A stretch of DNA of 64,000 nt from Desulfotruncus alcoholivorax DSM 16058 (GCF_000430885.1 NZ_AUMW01000012.1:57695-121694); one strand, 5' to 3'; shown: positions 53,748 through 63,028, counted from the first letter of the stretch. Numbers and translations are program-made. Notes: generated by a model from the sequence alone, not told the origin.

Positions 53748-55427
53748 TTATGAGCCCGCATTCTTTCCTGCAATTTTAGCCCATGAATCCTTTAACGATA
53801 CGATTCGGTTAAAAACCAATCCACTTTCTGAAGAATCCCTATCAACACAGAAATAACCCTGCCTGAGAAACTGGAAACGGGTTCCGGGCTTGGCCCCGGC
53901 AAATTCAGGCTCAACATAACACTCATTTAGAACTTCCAGCGAATTTGGATTTAAATTGCTGGTAAAATCTTCGTCTTCTTCCGGGTTATCTTTCAAGAAT
54001 AAGTGGTCATACAAACGAACTTCCGCCTTGATTGCATGTTCCGCCGAAACCCAGTGCAGCGTCCCCTTTACCTTGCGCGAATCTGCGGAAGAACCACTGC
54101 GTGTTTCCGGGTCATAGGTGCAGTGCAGCTCAATAATTGCACCTGTTTGTTCATCCTTGACCACCCGCTCGCACTTAATGATATAAGCATGCTTTAGGCG
54201 GACTTCCTTGCCGGGTGAGAGGCGGAAGAACTTTTTCGGCGGGTCTTCCATAAAGTCGTCCCGCTCAATATAAATTACGCGGGAGAAGGGAACCCGGCGT
54301 GTCCCCATATCCGGGTTTTCGGGATTATTTTGGGCATCCAGCATTTCCACCCGGTCCCCGGGGTAATTGTCAATAATTACTTTAAGCGGGCGCAATACGG
54401 CCATGACCCGCGGGGCCCGTAGGTTTAAATCCTCCCTGATGCAGTGCTCCAGGTAAGCTATATCCACGACGCTGTTTGCTTTAGCCACCCCAATGCGCTC
54501 GCAGAAATCACGTATCGACTCGGGCGTATAGCCGCGCCGACGCAGGCCGGATATGGTTGGCATCCTGGGGTCGTCCCACCCGCTGACATACCCTTTCTCA
54601 ACCAGATGCCTCAGCTTTCTTTTACTCATTACGGTATGGCTTAAATTCAACCTGGCAAATTCAATTTGCTGAGGAGGATTCTTTATATTAACCGCCTCCA
54701 GCACCCAGTCATAAAGGGGCCGGTGGTCCTCAAATTCACAGGTGCAAATGGAATGGGTAATCCCCTCAATGGCGTCGGAAAGCGGGTGAGCGTAGTCATA
54801 CATCGGGTAGATGCACCATTTATCGCCTGTGCGATGGTGCGTAGCCCGCATAATACGGTAAATAACGGGGTCGCGCAAATTCAAATTGGGCGATGCCATA
54901 TCAATTTTAGCCCGCAATACTTTGCTGCCGTCTGCAAACTCACCGGCCCGCATTCTTTCAAACAGATCCAGGTTTTCTTCCACCGAACGGCTGCGGTATG
55001 GGCTTTCCTTCCCGGGCTGAGTCAAAGTGCCCCGGTACAGTCTGATTTCATCCGGGCTTAAATCACAAACGTAGGCCTTGCCGGCTTTAATCAGCTGAAC
55101 TGCATATTCATAAAGACGTTCAAAATAATCGGATGCGTAAAACAACCGGTCGCCCCAGTCGAAGCCAAGCCACCTTACGTCTTCTTTAATGGAATCCACG
55201 TATTCCACTTCTTCTTTGCTCGGGTTTGTATCGTCAAATCTCAGGTTACACAGGCCACCATAAAGTAACGCTGTTCCGAAGTTTAAGCATATAGATTTAG
55301 CGTGTCCAATATGTAAGTACCCGTTCGGCTCGGGTGGAAACCTGGTATGAACACGGTCATATTTCTTGCTTCGCAGATGTTCTTCAATAATATTATGAAT
55401 AAAATTACCTGTTTTTGCAGTTGTCAT
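53748..55427 (-). CDS. glnS: Glutamine--tRNA ligase
   Basis: 559 aa from ATG 55427 (GAGGGAG 9 nt upstream), the [20 protein letters not shown] start; a longer reading to 55595 runs through a repeat. HIGH motif is [23 protein letters not shown]-like [14 protein letters not shown], and a C-terminal beta-barrel anticodon domain. It charges tRNA-Gln directly, rather than by GatCAB transamidation. Many Firmicutes lack GlnRS and use the GatCAB route instead, so its presence is a point to note. Confidence 0.93.
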   Translation of the reverse strand: MTTAKTGNFIHNIIEEHLRSKKYDRVHTRFPPEPNGYLHIGHAKSICLNFGTALLYGGLCNLRFDDTNPSKEEVEYVDSIKEDVRWLGFDWGDRLFYASDYFERLYEYAVQLIKAGKAYVCDLSPDEIRLYRGTLTQPGKESPYRSRSVEENLDLFERMRAGEFADGSKVLRAKIDMASPNLNLRDPVIYRIMRATHHRTGDKWCIYPMYDYAHPLSDAIEGITHSICTCEFEDHRPLYDWVLEAVNIKNPPQQIEFARLNLSHTVMSKRKLRHLVEKGYVSGWDDPRMPTISGLRRRGYTPESIRDFCERIGVAKANSVVDIAYLEHCIREDLNLRAPRVMAVLRPLKVIIDNYPGDRVEMLDAQNNPENPDMGTRRVPFSRVIYIERDDFMEDPPKKFFRLSPGKEVRLKHAYIIKCERVVKDEQTGAIIELHCTYDPETRSGSSADSRKVKGTLHWVSAEHAIKAEVRLYDHLFLKDNPEEDEDFTSNLNPNSLEVLNECYVEPEFAGAKPGTRFQFLRQGYFCVDRDSSESGLVFNRIVSLKDSWAKIAGKNAGS

Positions 55428-55462
55428 TACAAAATGCTCCCTCTTTATATTTGGTTTATATT

Positions 55463-55519
55463 GGGGACCACCTTTGGCCCTAAAGTCCCGGCCCCCAAGA
55501 AAAGGTGTGTCTCCTTTCC
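55463..55519. repeat. Family B hairpin
   Basis: GGGGACCACCTTTGGCCC...CCCAAGAAAAGGTGTGTCTCC; a degenerate copy upstream of glnS. Confidence 0.6.
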
Positions 55520-55650
55520 TCGTTTTTCCATATATTGCCCAAAAATCTATAAAATAATTATTTTTTATTCTACAGGAGAAACCGGCACAAAACAATATTT
55601 CCTAAAATTTTTGCTTGCACAATGTAGCATATTACCTTGTTATCGTGACA

Positions 55651-56133
55651 TTACTTGTGGTACGGCTCATTTCTCAATATTCTGAAAGCACGGTAAATCT
55701 GTTCAAGCAAAATTACTCGCATAAGCTGGTGTGGAAAGGTCATTTGGGAGAATGACAACCGCCAATCTGCCCGCTGCAATGCTTCACCCGGCAGGCCCAA
55801 AGTACCTCCGATGAGAAATGTAATATCGCTTTGCCCGTCAAGGGCCAGTTTTTCCATACGGGCAGCCAGGCCTTCTGAAGATACCTGTTCACCCTGCACA
55901 TCCAGGGCTATGACATATGAGCCGCCCCGAACCTGCCTGGCCATCCGCTGCCATTCCCTAACTTTGATGTTGTCCTCTTCTGTTATTGATAAACCTTCAG
56001 CAAAGCCCTCGCCGGGCGTTTCTTTCAATTCCAGACGGCAGTATGACCGCAGTCGCTTTGCATATTCCCCAACGGCTTCCCGCCAGTGTTTTTCTTTTAA
56101 TTTCCCAACAGCAAGCACGGTTATCTTCAGCAT
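55651..56133 (-). CDS. rlmH: 23S rRNA pseudouridine1915 N3-methyltransferase (RlmH)
   Basis: 160 aa. Short SPOUT methyltransferase with the trefoil-knot signature ITFLIGGTLGLPGEALQRAD and LRVILLEQIYRAFRILRNEPYHK at the C-terminus. Methylates pseudouridine 1915 of 23S rRNA. The length is the usual one. Transcribed alone. Confidence 0.95.
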   Translation of the reverse strand: MLKITVLAVGKLKEKHWREAVGEYAKRLRSYCRLELKETPGEGFAEGLSITEEDNIKVREWQRMARQVRGGSYVIALDVQGEQVSSEGLAARMEKLALDGQSDITFLIGGTLGLPGEALQRADWRLSFSQMTFPHQLMRVILLEQIYRAFRILRNEPYHK

Positions 56134-56167
56134 TTTCCACCTTCCAAAAAAATCTCACCTAAATAAA

Positions 56168-56210
56168 ATAACACCCCTGGAATAATTTAATCAACTCCAC
56201 AGGTGTTATG
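56168..56210 (-). terminator. Terminator after murA
   Basis: Minus strand: ATAACACCTGTGGA...TCCAGGGGTGTTAT with a T-rich tail (TTTTATTT). The pairing is 8 bp plus 5 bp with one bulged C. It lies about 20 nt after the murA stop. Confidence 0.6.
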
Positions 56211-56230
56211 TTAAATCTAATCACTGCCGC

Positions 56231-57487
56231 TTATAATCTTTCAACCTGAACTCCCAACCTTGTTAGCTTTTCTTCCAGGCGGTCATACCCCCGGTCAATA
56301 AAATAAGCATTGGAGATAATTGTTTTCCCCCGGGCAATTAAGCCGGCTATCACCAGTGACGCACCGGCCCGCAGGTCAGTGGCCCTGACACTGGTTCCTT
56401 GCAATCCCTTGACCCCTTCAATTACGGCCATGCGGCCCTCCACTTTGATCCGGGCACCCATCCTTTTAAGTTCGTCGGCAATCTGGAAACGGTTCTCAAA
56501 TATATTCTCAATAATCACACTGGTACCCTCAACAATTGAAAGAAACGCCATCATTTGTGACTGCATATCCGTGGGAAATCCGGGATAAGGTAATGTTTTT
56601 ATATCAACAGGATGCAATTTGCCATTGCCTTTAACCACCAGGTTGTCTCCTTCCTCTGCCACATAAATCCCGGCCTCACGCAGTTTAGCACAGATAGGTT
56701 CAACATGAGGAGGGATGATGTTTTCAAGTACCAGGTGGCCCCGGGTGGCAGCAGCCGCAACCATGAATGTGCCGGCTTCTATCCGATCAGGAATGACAGC
56801 GTAACGGACACATCCCCCAAGTTCCTTTACCCCTTCAATTTTAATTATATCAGTACCGGCGCCGCGCACCTTGGCCCCCAGGCAGTTAAGGAAATTTGCC
56901 AGGTCCACTATTTCAGGTTCTTTAGCCACGTTTTCCAGCACTGTTTGTCCTTCAGCCAAACAGGCGGCCATCATAATATTCTCTGTTGCCCCCACGCTGG
57001 GAAAATCAAGGTAAACACGGGCGCCCTTCAGCCGGCCGCGGGTTTTTCCCAGGACAAACCCGCCGTCAAAACTGATATCCGCCCCAAGAGAGGACAACCC
57101 CTTGAAATGCAGATCCATCGGCCTAATACCAATGTTGCAGCCGCCGGGAAGGGAAACCCTGGCACAACCAAACCTGGCCAGCAGAGGCCCCAGCAATAAA
57201 TTCGATGCTCTTAGTTTTTTTACCAAATCGCAAGGCGGGTCTGCCGCTGTTTTAGCCGGTGCAATTATTCTCAGAGAGGAATCATCCACCCAGGCAACCG
57301 CCGCACCTAAACACCTGATAATATCCAGCATAACCCGTACATCATTGATGTCCGGAATGTTTTCCAGCAGCACCTCTTCGCCAGCCATGATCGAGGCGCT
57401 CAAAATAGCCAGCGCCGCGTTCTTAGCCCCACTGATGCGAACTCTCCCACTTAATGGCTTGCCCCCGCATATAACAAGCTTCTCCAT
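56231..57487 (-). CDS. murA: UDP-N-acetylglucosamine 1-carboxyvinyltransferase
   Basis: 418 aa, the normal MurA length. Catalytic Cys in SLPGGCNIGIRPMDLHFKG, binding of UDP-GlcNAc and PEP. KNAALAILSASIMAGEEV near the start and RATDLRAGASLVIAGLIA near the end are typical. First committed step of peptidoglycan synthesis. Bacillus carries a murA copy next to rho; here it is 36 kb away from rho. Confidence 0.96.
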   Translation of the reverse strand: MEKLVICGGKPLSGRVRISGAKNAALAILSASIMAGEEVLLENIPDINDVRVMLDIIRCLGAAVAWVDDSSLRIIAPAKTAADPPCDLVKKLRASNLLLGPLLARFGCARVSLPGGCNIGIRPMDLHFKGLSSLGADISFDGGFVLGKTRGRLKGARVYLDFPSVGATENIMMAACLAEGQTVLENVAKEPEIVDLANFLNCLGAKVRGAGTDIIKIEGVKELGGCVRYAVIPDRIEAGTFMVAAAATRGHLVLENIIPPHVEPICAKLREAGIYVAEEGDNLVVKGNGKLHPVDIKTLPYPGFPTDMQSQMMAFLSIVEGTSVIIENIFENRFQIADELKRMGARIKVEGRMAVIEGVKGLQGTSVRATDLRAGASLVIAGLIARGKTIISNAYFIDRGYDRLEEKLTRLGVQVERL

Positions 57488-57512
57488 TTAAGACATTTCC
57501 TCCCGCCTGTCC

Positions 57513-58436
57513 CTAATATGCCGCATATTCATCATATTCACCCTGTTTCAGCCAGTAATGCCATTCCTTTTCAAACTGTCCCAGGTCCAGTCCGAGGGCT
57601 TGTTTGAGCGAACCATTAAAACTATTGCCCTGGGCCAGGCTATTTATAATCTTATGCAAACCGTTTTCACCATAGACCGCAACAATAAATTGAATCGCGT
57701 TCAATGATTGCCGGTAAGCCAGTGATTGATCAGGTAATGAGTCGAAATTTCGGTCCATCTTTTTTAATGGATACAACTCTTGTTCCGAAATTCCTGCCTG
57801 GTCATCAAAGATAAATCCAGTAATTTTATATTCTTCGTACTGGGCTACACCTTCGGTAAACCAGCGGGGGTAATTTCCATGCGCCACGTAATCCAATATC
57901 AGGTGAGTCATTTCATGCGCCATGGGGCCTGCCTTCTGAAAAATTTGTTTTATCGTTCCAGAGTCGTTTGCATTAATCCAAGCTTCCGGCGCAAGCACCC
58001 TGATCACGCCACCCCAGTAAACACCCATGGCATTTTCACTGGCAGGCCAATTAAAACTGGCATTCAATTCTTCCTTGGAAGAATAAATAACGATAGGTAT
58101 CTTTTTCTCAGGCTTATAAGAAAAATCACTGCAGATACGGTGATAAAAAAGAAGGGAACTTTCCTGAACCAAACGGGCCGCCTGTTCATTGCCACGATAG
58201 CGAATTATAAACTGGTTATCTTCAATTTGATGCCAGCCGTGGGTTTTTAATAGCATTTGCCCTCTGGCAACGTCTCTAAAAATAGAATAAACATATCCTC
58301 TTAACCCATCCGGCACCCGAATCAGTAAAAAAACGCTAACTGTAAAAAGAACTGCCAGCAATGCCGAAACCAACTTGGCAGTTCTGTAATTGGAATGAAA
58401 CACCGTCTCTTCATTTGGTATTGGATTATAATTCAT
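57513..58436 (-). CDS. Membrane-anchored peptidase MA-like protein
   Basis: 307 aa. One helix at ~20-40 anchors an exterior domain. Zinc motif AHEMTHLILDYVAHGNYPRW and then FTEGVAQYEEY, the HExxH...E pattern of peptidase MA-like gluzincins. Substrate unknown. The next gene upstream is a TPR protein 115 bp away, on the same strand, not clearly coupled. Expected location is the outer face of the membrane. Confidence 0.78.
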   Translation of the reverse strand: MNYNPIPNEETVFHSNYRTAKLVSALLAVLFTVSVFLLIRVPDGLRGYVYSIFRDVARGQMLLKTHGWHQIEDNQFIIRYRGNEQAARLVQESSLLFYHRICSDFSYKPEKKIPIVIYSSKEELNASFNWPASENAMGVYWGGVIRVLAPEAWINANDSGTIKQIFQKAGPMAHEMTHLILDYVAHGNYPRWFTEGVAQYEEYKITGFIFDDQAGISEQELYPLKKMDRNFDSLPDQSLAYRQSLNAIQFIVAVYGENGLHKIINSLAQGNSFNGSLKQALGLDLGQFEKEWHYWLKQGEYDEYAAY

Positions 58437-58507
58437 AGCTTCACCTTTTATTGATTAGTAATTTAATTATATAATTAATCAGGTCCGCTCTGTCGAGGTA
58501 AAATCTA

Positions 58508-58537
58508 ACAAAAAACAGGCCAGAGAAACCCTGGCCC
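58508..58537 (-). terminator. Terminator after TPR gene
   Basis: Minus strand: GGCCAGGG-TTT-CTCTGGCC followed by TGTTTTTTG. Stem 8 bp. It begins ~15 nt after the gene's stop. Confidence 0.7.
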
Positions 58538-58551
58538 CAAACCTAATTCTT

Positions 58552-59184
58552 TTATTTTTCAGCTTTTAATGCTTGAATCATTTGCCGTGCTTTATCCACA
58601 TCAAGGCCTTCTTTTTGCAACTTAACAAACTCTTCCAGCTCTTTGATCCCTTTTTGTACCTCTCTTTTATCATCGCCACGGTAAGCATAAAATTGCCCGA
58701 GTAAATAGTGCGCCTCGGCATCAGCAGGAGTTTGCTTGACCACTTGTTCAACCTGGCTTATGGCATTGTCATACTGCCCCATTAGATAATACGTAGTCGC
58801 AAGGTCTTTGCTTATTTTTCCGTCCCCCGGTTTAATCTCCAGGGCTTTTTTGTAGGTTTCAACCGCCTGCTGACCGTTGCCGTTTTGCCAGTATAAAGCC
58901 GCCAACTTGCCCAGCAGATCCGAATCATCAGGCTTTTCCTTAACTTGTTTTTCCAGGTCGGCTATTTGTTTATCTATACTTACCTCAGGTTGCTGTTGCT
59001 GCTGAGCGGTTGTTTCACTGGAATTATTTGGTATGTTATTCCGGCTGCCAAAGGCCCAGAACATGGAAGAGCCAATCAAGCCCACACCCAAAACAACTGT
59101 TAGCACAAGAAAAACAATTTTTTGCTGTTTTTTGCGCTTGGCTACATTAATAAATGAAAAAGTATCTGTTTTTTTCTTGGCCAA
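58552..59184 (-). CDS. Membrane-anchored TPR protein
   Basis: 210 aa from TTG 59184: AAGGGGG is 9 nt upstream and the family-like N-terminus MAKKKTDTFSFINVAKRKKQ is basic. One helix (~25-45: IVFLVLTVVLGVGLIGSS), a Gln-rich linker (TAQQQQQPEVS), then three TPR units (ALEIKPGDGKISKDLATTYY; DAEAHYLLGQFYAYRGDD). TPR domain faces outside. Function unknown; it is the kind of membrane TPR protein often linked to cell-envelope or sporulation functions. Confidence 0.8.
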   Translation of the reverse strand: MAKKKTDTFSFINVAKRKKQQKIVFLVLTVVLGVGLIGSSMFWAFGSRNNIPNNSSETTAQQQQQPEVSIDKQIADLEKQVKEKPDDSDLLGKLAALYWQNGNGQQAVETYKKALEIKPGDGKISKDLATTYYLMGQYDNAISQVEQVVKQTPADAEAHYLLGQFYAYRGDDKREVQKGIKELEEFVKLQKEGLDVDKARQMIQALKAEK

Positions 59185-59301
59185 GTTTGTCCGCCCCCTT
59201 GCCGTAATCCACAAAATACACAAAACAATTATACATTAAATGACCTGTTAGGAAAACAGCTTTTGCTTGGAAGTTGCGGACCCGCCCGGGTATAAATTTA
59301 T

Positions 59302-59400
59302 AGTATTCAGTAGTCAGAATTCAGTAGTCAGAATTCGGAATGCTTCGAGAGGATAAACCGTTCTCTCATACTGACGCCTGATTTCTGACTCCTAAGTAGT
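59302..59400. repeat. Palindromic intergenic repeat, family A copy 9
   Basis: ATTCAGTAGTCAGAATTC tandem, ATGCTTCGAGAGGATAAACCG, then CTGACGCCTGATTTCTGACTC. Full copy between the TPR and M23 genes. Confidence 0.8.
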
Positions 59401-59408
59401 TATGAATA

Positions 59409-60803
59409 TTAAATAAACAGGGACGGGTTTTTATGCACCCCGCCAACTATTACTTCAAAGTGCAGGTGCGGCCCCGTTGAATTGCCGGAAGAGCCGGACC
59501 GCCCGATAAATTGGCCTCGCTCAACCCGCTGCCCCGGCTTAACGGTTGCGGAAGAAAGATGCGCATACCTGGTAACGACGCCTCCGCCATGGCTTATATC
59601 AATACGCAGACCGTAACCGCCGGAGTAACCCACCCTCATTATGGTGCCGGCCTCGGCCGCCACCACGGGGCTTCCATAATTAGCCGCTATATCCACGCCT
59701 TCGTGTACCCTACCCCAGCGCTTGCCGAAGGGAGAAACAATTGCACCCACTGTGGGGTAAGCCAAACGGCCATTTCCACCACGAAAAGCAAGCAATTTCT
59801 TTTCGCCCTTGGCTACGATTTGTGGCACAGGAGCTTGCAGCACTTTTGCTTCAACAACCTTTTTACTTATCTCAACACCGTTTTCCGTGGTAACGTTATA
59901 AACAACTTCTCTCCGGCCGGACTTACCCCGCTGGACCAATTTTTTTTCACCAGAATACAAACTGCTGTCAACCTTTTCCTGCACCCGGAAAGCCATCTCC
60001 TCCTGGCGGGTTTCAGTGTAGGTGGCGATAACGTCAACCAGCGGAGAGGTCTGTGAAATAACAACTTCCTGGCCAATTTGCATTGTTTCCGGCCTTAAGT
60101 TCGGGTTGGACCGCATCAATTCCTCCACATCAATATGGGCCGCTGAAGCGATATCCCAAAGGGTATCCCCCTCTTTGATTTTATATTTTCTTGCCTCGCT
60201 GCCGCCAAACCTGATATACTCCACAGCCTTATCTGCATCTGCCAGCTCTACAGGGCTAACTTCAGCAGGTTTTAGTTCCACTTTTTGTTTAAAGGTAACT
60301 GATTTATCACCATTGCCTTTATATGCATTCAATAAACTATCCAGCACTTTTTGACCGGCCTGTTGGTCCTTGACGGCAACAACCATTTTACCGTTTACAA
60401 AAATCCCTGTGGCGCCATATTGAACATCCATTTTACCGGCCAGCAGTTTCTGTATCTCTCCTTTGTCGACCACGGAGGAAAAATTCCAGCTGGGCCTGTA
60501 CTTGATCTCCTCGCTTATCTTAACCGGCATACCGGTAACCAGCTCAAGGTGGTTGAAATACTCCTCCACCGCTGTTTCTGCAACTTTCCGGCTTGATGCA
60601 ACGGCAATAACCTCGTCTCCCATTACCACGGCACATTTTGCTGAGCCAAAGAAAGTCAACACCGCAATTACCGGGATACACACCAACAGCATTATTTTTA
60701 AAACAGGACGTGAACCTTTTATTGGGGCTGCCCCACTTAATAAAGTTTTTAAATAAACAACTAATTTACTATTTATATGATTTCCCTCAGATATAGTGAC
60801 CAC
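59409..60803 (-). CDS. LysM-G5-M23 peptidoglycan endopeptidase
   Basis: 464 aa. N-terminal signal anchor (~33-52), an unassigned extracellular part (~55-205), LysM (YKIKEGDTLWDIASAAHI, ~208-252), a G5 domain (~255-330, with EEMAFRVQEKVDSSLYSGEK) and M23 (~350-460: HEGVDIAANYGSP; GPHLHFEVIVGG). This resembles exported M23 enzymes of sporulating Firmicutes. Start codon uncertain: GTG 60803 overlaps its own SD. A perfect 19-bp palindrome lies 90 bp upstream. Confidence 0.9.
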   Translation of the reverse strand: MVTISEGNHINSKLVVYLKTLLSGAAPIKGSRPVLKIMLLVCIPVIAVLTFFGSAKCAVVMGDEVIAVASSRKVAETAVEEYFNHLELVTGMPVKISEEIKYRPSWNFSSVVDKGEIQKLLAGKMDVQYGATGIFVNGKMVVAVKDQQAGQKVLDSLLNAYKGNGDKSVTFKQKVELKPAEVSPVELADADKAVEYIRFGGSEARKYKIKEGDTLWDIASAAHIDVEELMRSNPNLRPETMQIGQEVVISQTSPLVDVIATYTETRQEEMAFRVQEKVDSSLYSGEKKLVQRGKSGRREVVYNVTTENGVEISKKVVEAKVLQAPVPQIVAKGEKKLLAFRGGNGRLAYPTVGAIVSPFGKRWGRVHEGVDIAANYGSPVVAAEAGTIMRVGYSGGYGLRIDISHGGGVVTRYAHLSSATVKPGQRVERGQFIGRSGSSGNSTGPHLHFEVIVGGVHKNPSLFI

Positions 60804-60890
60804 TCCTCACGCAAGCTAAAGTTGGCAACATATTTATAGCACAACTGCTTCATTATACCATAGTTATACATATACCGCAATTTTTCCATT

Positions 60891-60935
60891 AATCATGATA
60901 ACAGGGGGCTTAAGCCGCCCCCTGTTATCATGATT
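60891..60935. repeat. Perfect 19-bp-arm inverted repeat
   Basis: AATCATGATAACAGGGGGC-TTAAGCC-GCCCCCTGTTATCATGATT. Between scfB stop (60976) and the M23 gene (60803). No long T run follows on either strand, so it may be a regulator site or processing/terminator hairpin. Confidence 0.8.
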
Positions 60936-60975
60936 TGTCAATTTTCTATTAAGACTTGCTATTATTCGATATAGC

Positions 60976-62334
60976 TTAAGTATAGCTTTTATTCAGCATT
61001 ACCTTTAGATACAACGCGCATTCAAGCCGCTTACGGGCAAGAATGCAGCCCAACCGGTAAGGTTCGAGCAGGCTGTTGTTAAAGGCCAGGGCATTGGCAT
61101 GGCACCCGCCGCTGCAGTTAAATTTAGCCCAGCAGTTTTTACAGGCGTTTTTATTATAAATATGTGCCTTTGCGAATAAATATGCCGTTTTTTTGTCAAC
61201 AGCGCCATTAAAAACTGTACCCATCTTGTATTCATCCCGCCCCACGAACTGGTGGCAGGGATATAAATCCCCTTGCGGGGATACAGCCAGGTATTCCAGG
61301 CCGGCACTGCACCCAGTTAAACGTTTCGCCAGGCAGGGTCCTTCTTCAAGCTCAACGTTAAAGTGAAAAAAGTCAATCGGGTTCCCATTTTGATGATTTT
61401 CTAGAATAAACCTGGTTAACTTTTCGTATTCCAGCATTATTTCCGGAACATCTTCATCACGCAGCGCATAATCAGTGCCTGCTCCTGCCACAACCGGCTC
61501 CACCGATATTTTACGGCAACCCAACTCGGCCAGGTGCCGCACATCCTCGGAGAAGTCCAGATTATGCCTGGTAAATGTCCCCCTGACATAATGTTCTCCA
61601 ACATATGGTGAATTAATAAACTGTACGACTCTTTCCGCCACCCGGCCATAACTGCCTTTACCGGCGGGGGTAGGGCGCATGCGGTCATGAACACCGGGGC
61701 GGCCGTCAATGGAAAGTACCACTGCCAGATTATTTTCTCCGACAAAACGCTGCAAATCAAGATCAAACAGTAAAGTATTGGTAGTAAGTGTAAATTTTAT
61801 TTCTTTGCCGGCTTCCCTGGCCTTAACCTGCCCGTAATCAACCAATTCCAACATCACCGGGCGGTTAAGCAGCGGCTCCCCGCCAAAAAAATCCACCTCT
61901 ACATGCCTGCGGCTGCCGGATGCCGCAAGCAAAAGATCTAATGCCTTGCGCCCAACATCCGCAGGCATTAGCCCGCGGTCGCCCCCAAAGTCACCCTGCC
62001 CGGCAAAGCAGTAGCGGCAGCGCAAATTACAGTCATGGGCCAGGTGAAGGCACAGCGCCTTGACCATAGGTTCACGCTCCGGCAATGTTATACCCCCCGC
62101 CAGGGGATCGGCGGAAAAAAGCAGCCCTTTATCTTTTAATTCTGCTATTTCCTCCAATATTTCTTCCACCACCGCAGTTCCGTAAACCGGGCCATACTTG
62201 GCCTTGAGTTCATTTACCGCCAGTGTTTCATAATCTTTAATTAAATTAAAAGACGGTTCGTCCACAACGTGAACCTGGTTGCTGTTAACATCAAAAACAA
62301 TATTGGTGCCGTCAAACGTATAGGCATGGATCAA
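60976..62334 (-). CDS. scfB: SCIFF radical SAM maturase (thioether synthase)
   Basis: 452 aa from TTG 62334 (AAGGGG 9 nt upstream), giving the family start MIHAYTFDGTNIVFDVNSNQ; the ATG at 62343 touches the binding site. The radical SAM site is HDCNLRCRYCFAGQGDFGGD, and the C-terminal SPASM region holds CSAGLEYLAVSPQGDLYPC and CKNCWAKFNCSGGCHA. It makes thioether bonds on the neighbouring SCIFF peptide. Read behind the peptide gene after a hairpin. Confidence 0.95.
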   Translation of the reverse strand: MIHAYTFDGTNIVFDVNSNQVHVVDEPSFNLIKDYETLAVNELKAKYGPVYGTAVVEEILEEIAELKDKGLLFSADPLAGGITLPEREPMVKALCLHLAHDCNLRCRYCFAGQGDFGGDRGLMPADVGRKALDLLLAASGSRRHVEVDFFGGEPLLNRPVMLELVDYGQVKAREAGKEIKFTLTTNTLLFDLDLQRFVGENNLAVVLSIDGRPGVHDRMRPTPAGKGSYGRVAERVVQFINSPYVGEHYVRGTFTRHNLDFSEDVRHLAELGCRKISVEPVVAGAGTDYALRDEDVPEIMLEYEKLTRFILENHQNGNPIDFFHFNVELEEGPCLAKRLTGCSAGLEYLAVSPQGDLYPCHQFVGRDEYKMGTVFNGAVDKKTAYLFAKAHIYNKNACKNCWAKFNCSGGCHANALAFNNSLLEPYRLGCILARKRLECALYLKVMLNKSYT

Positions 62335-62350
62335 ACCATTCATCCCCTTA

Positions 62351-62384
62351 AAAAAAAGACCTCATCCCGTTAGGGATCAGGTTC
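62351..62384 (-). terminator. Attenuator hairpin between scfA and scfB
   Basis: Minus strand: GAACCTGATCCC-TAAC-GGGATGAGGTC and TTTTTTTT, a strong stem with a T run just after the SCIFF stop and 17 nt before the scfB start. It probably lets most transcripts end after the peptide gene so that more peptide than enzyme is made. Confidence 0.8.
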
Positions 62385-62385
62385 T

Positions 62386-62538
62386 TTATTTGTTATTTCT
62401 GTTTTCGCAAGCCTGATTGCCTACCGTACAGGAAGTCTTGCAAGCTGACTGGCATGAGGTCCGGCATTCGCCGCAACCGCCCTTGCGCATACTTTCCTGC
62501 AGCGTCCGCCCGCTTAATGTTTTTATGTGTTTGCCCAT
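62386..62538 (-). CDS. scfA: SCIFF (six cysteines in forty-five) precursor peptide
   Basis: 50 aa, ATG start with AAGGAGG 7 nt upstream; too short for routine ORF calling. MGKHIKTLSGRTLQESMRKG is followed by GCGECRTSCQSACKTSCTVG and a final Cys. Six Cys at residues 22, 25, 29, 33, 37 and 44. SCIFF peptides are the most conserved RiPP precursors of Clostridia, modified by ScfB. The biological activity of the product is unknown. Confidence 0.95.
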   Translation of the reverse strand: MGKHIKTLSGRTLQESMRKGGCGECRTSCQSACKTSCTVGNQACENRNNK

Positions 62539-62610
62539 CTGTCTGCCTCCTTAATTAAATATCTAATAAATTATATGCCATTATAGGAATAATACGCAAG
62601 CCAATTTCAA

Positions 62611-62973
62611 TTAATGCTTGTTTTTAACCGGTTTCTCCTCAAAGCCAAAACACTCCTTACCTGTAGCCTTTAAAACTTCAGCAGAGGGGTTATATTTGGT
62701 CTTTATGCCATAAATTCTACAGCCGTTAGGAAATCTTCCATCCCAGGTTATGTAATAATGTTTGCATTTAAAGCAGTTTCTGGTTTTTTCCATAATACTT
62801 CTAATCTCTTCGTTAATACTTTTAATCTCTTCGTTCAAGCGTTCAACGCCGTTTGTGGTACGTAGACGGCGACGATACTTTTCCGGCAAAATATGTTCCC
62901 TTACCCAACCCAATTCGTAATTGACCCATTTTGATACTTGCTGATTTTCTATCGAAATATTGGTCTTCTGCAC
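62611..62973 (-). CDS. Cys-rich small protein fused to an IS256 transposase remnant
   Basis: 120 aa open frame. Residues ~16-50 (WVREHILPEKYRRRLRTTNG then VERLNEEIK) match the conserved C-terminal part of IS256/mutator transposases. Residues ~61-115 form a different small protein, CFKCKHYYITWDGRFPNGCR and a Cys at ECFGFEEK, resembling a short CxxC...CR...C family of unknown function that normally stands alone. An inner ATG at 62793 gives that module alone (60 aa). The fusion probably arose by insertion and decay; which start is used is not known. Confidence 0.6.
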   Translation of the reverse strand: MQKTNISIENQQVSKWVNYELGWVREHILPEKYRRRLRTTNGVERLNEEIKSINEEIRSIMEKTRNCFKCKHYYITWDGRFPNGCRIYGIKTKYNPSAEVLKATGKECFGFEEKPVKNKH

Positions 62974-63028
62974 CTTCAGACAATATGTAATCCAAAGTTA
63001 ATTTATTATTATACTCCGATAGGCTCAT
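62843..63028 (-). pseudogene. Truncated AlbA_2/Schlafen-like N-terminus
   Basis: From an ATG at 63028 with a GGGGG site, the frame reads MSLSEYNNKLTLDYILSEGA then EDQYFDRKSASIK, the opening of AlbA_2-domain (putative DNA-binding) ATP-dependent proteins. It breaks at ~62930 and continues out of frame into the IS256-like part of the gene at 62611. Only about 33 residues of the original are left. It is a fragment cut by the transposase remnant. Confidence 0.5.
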
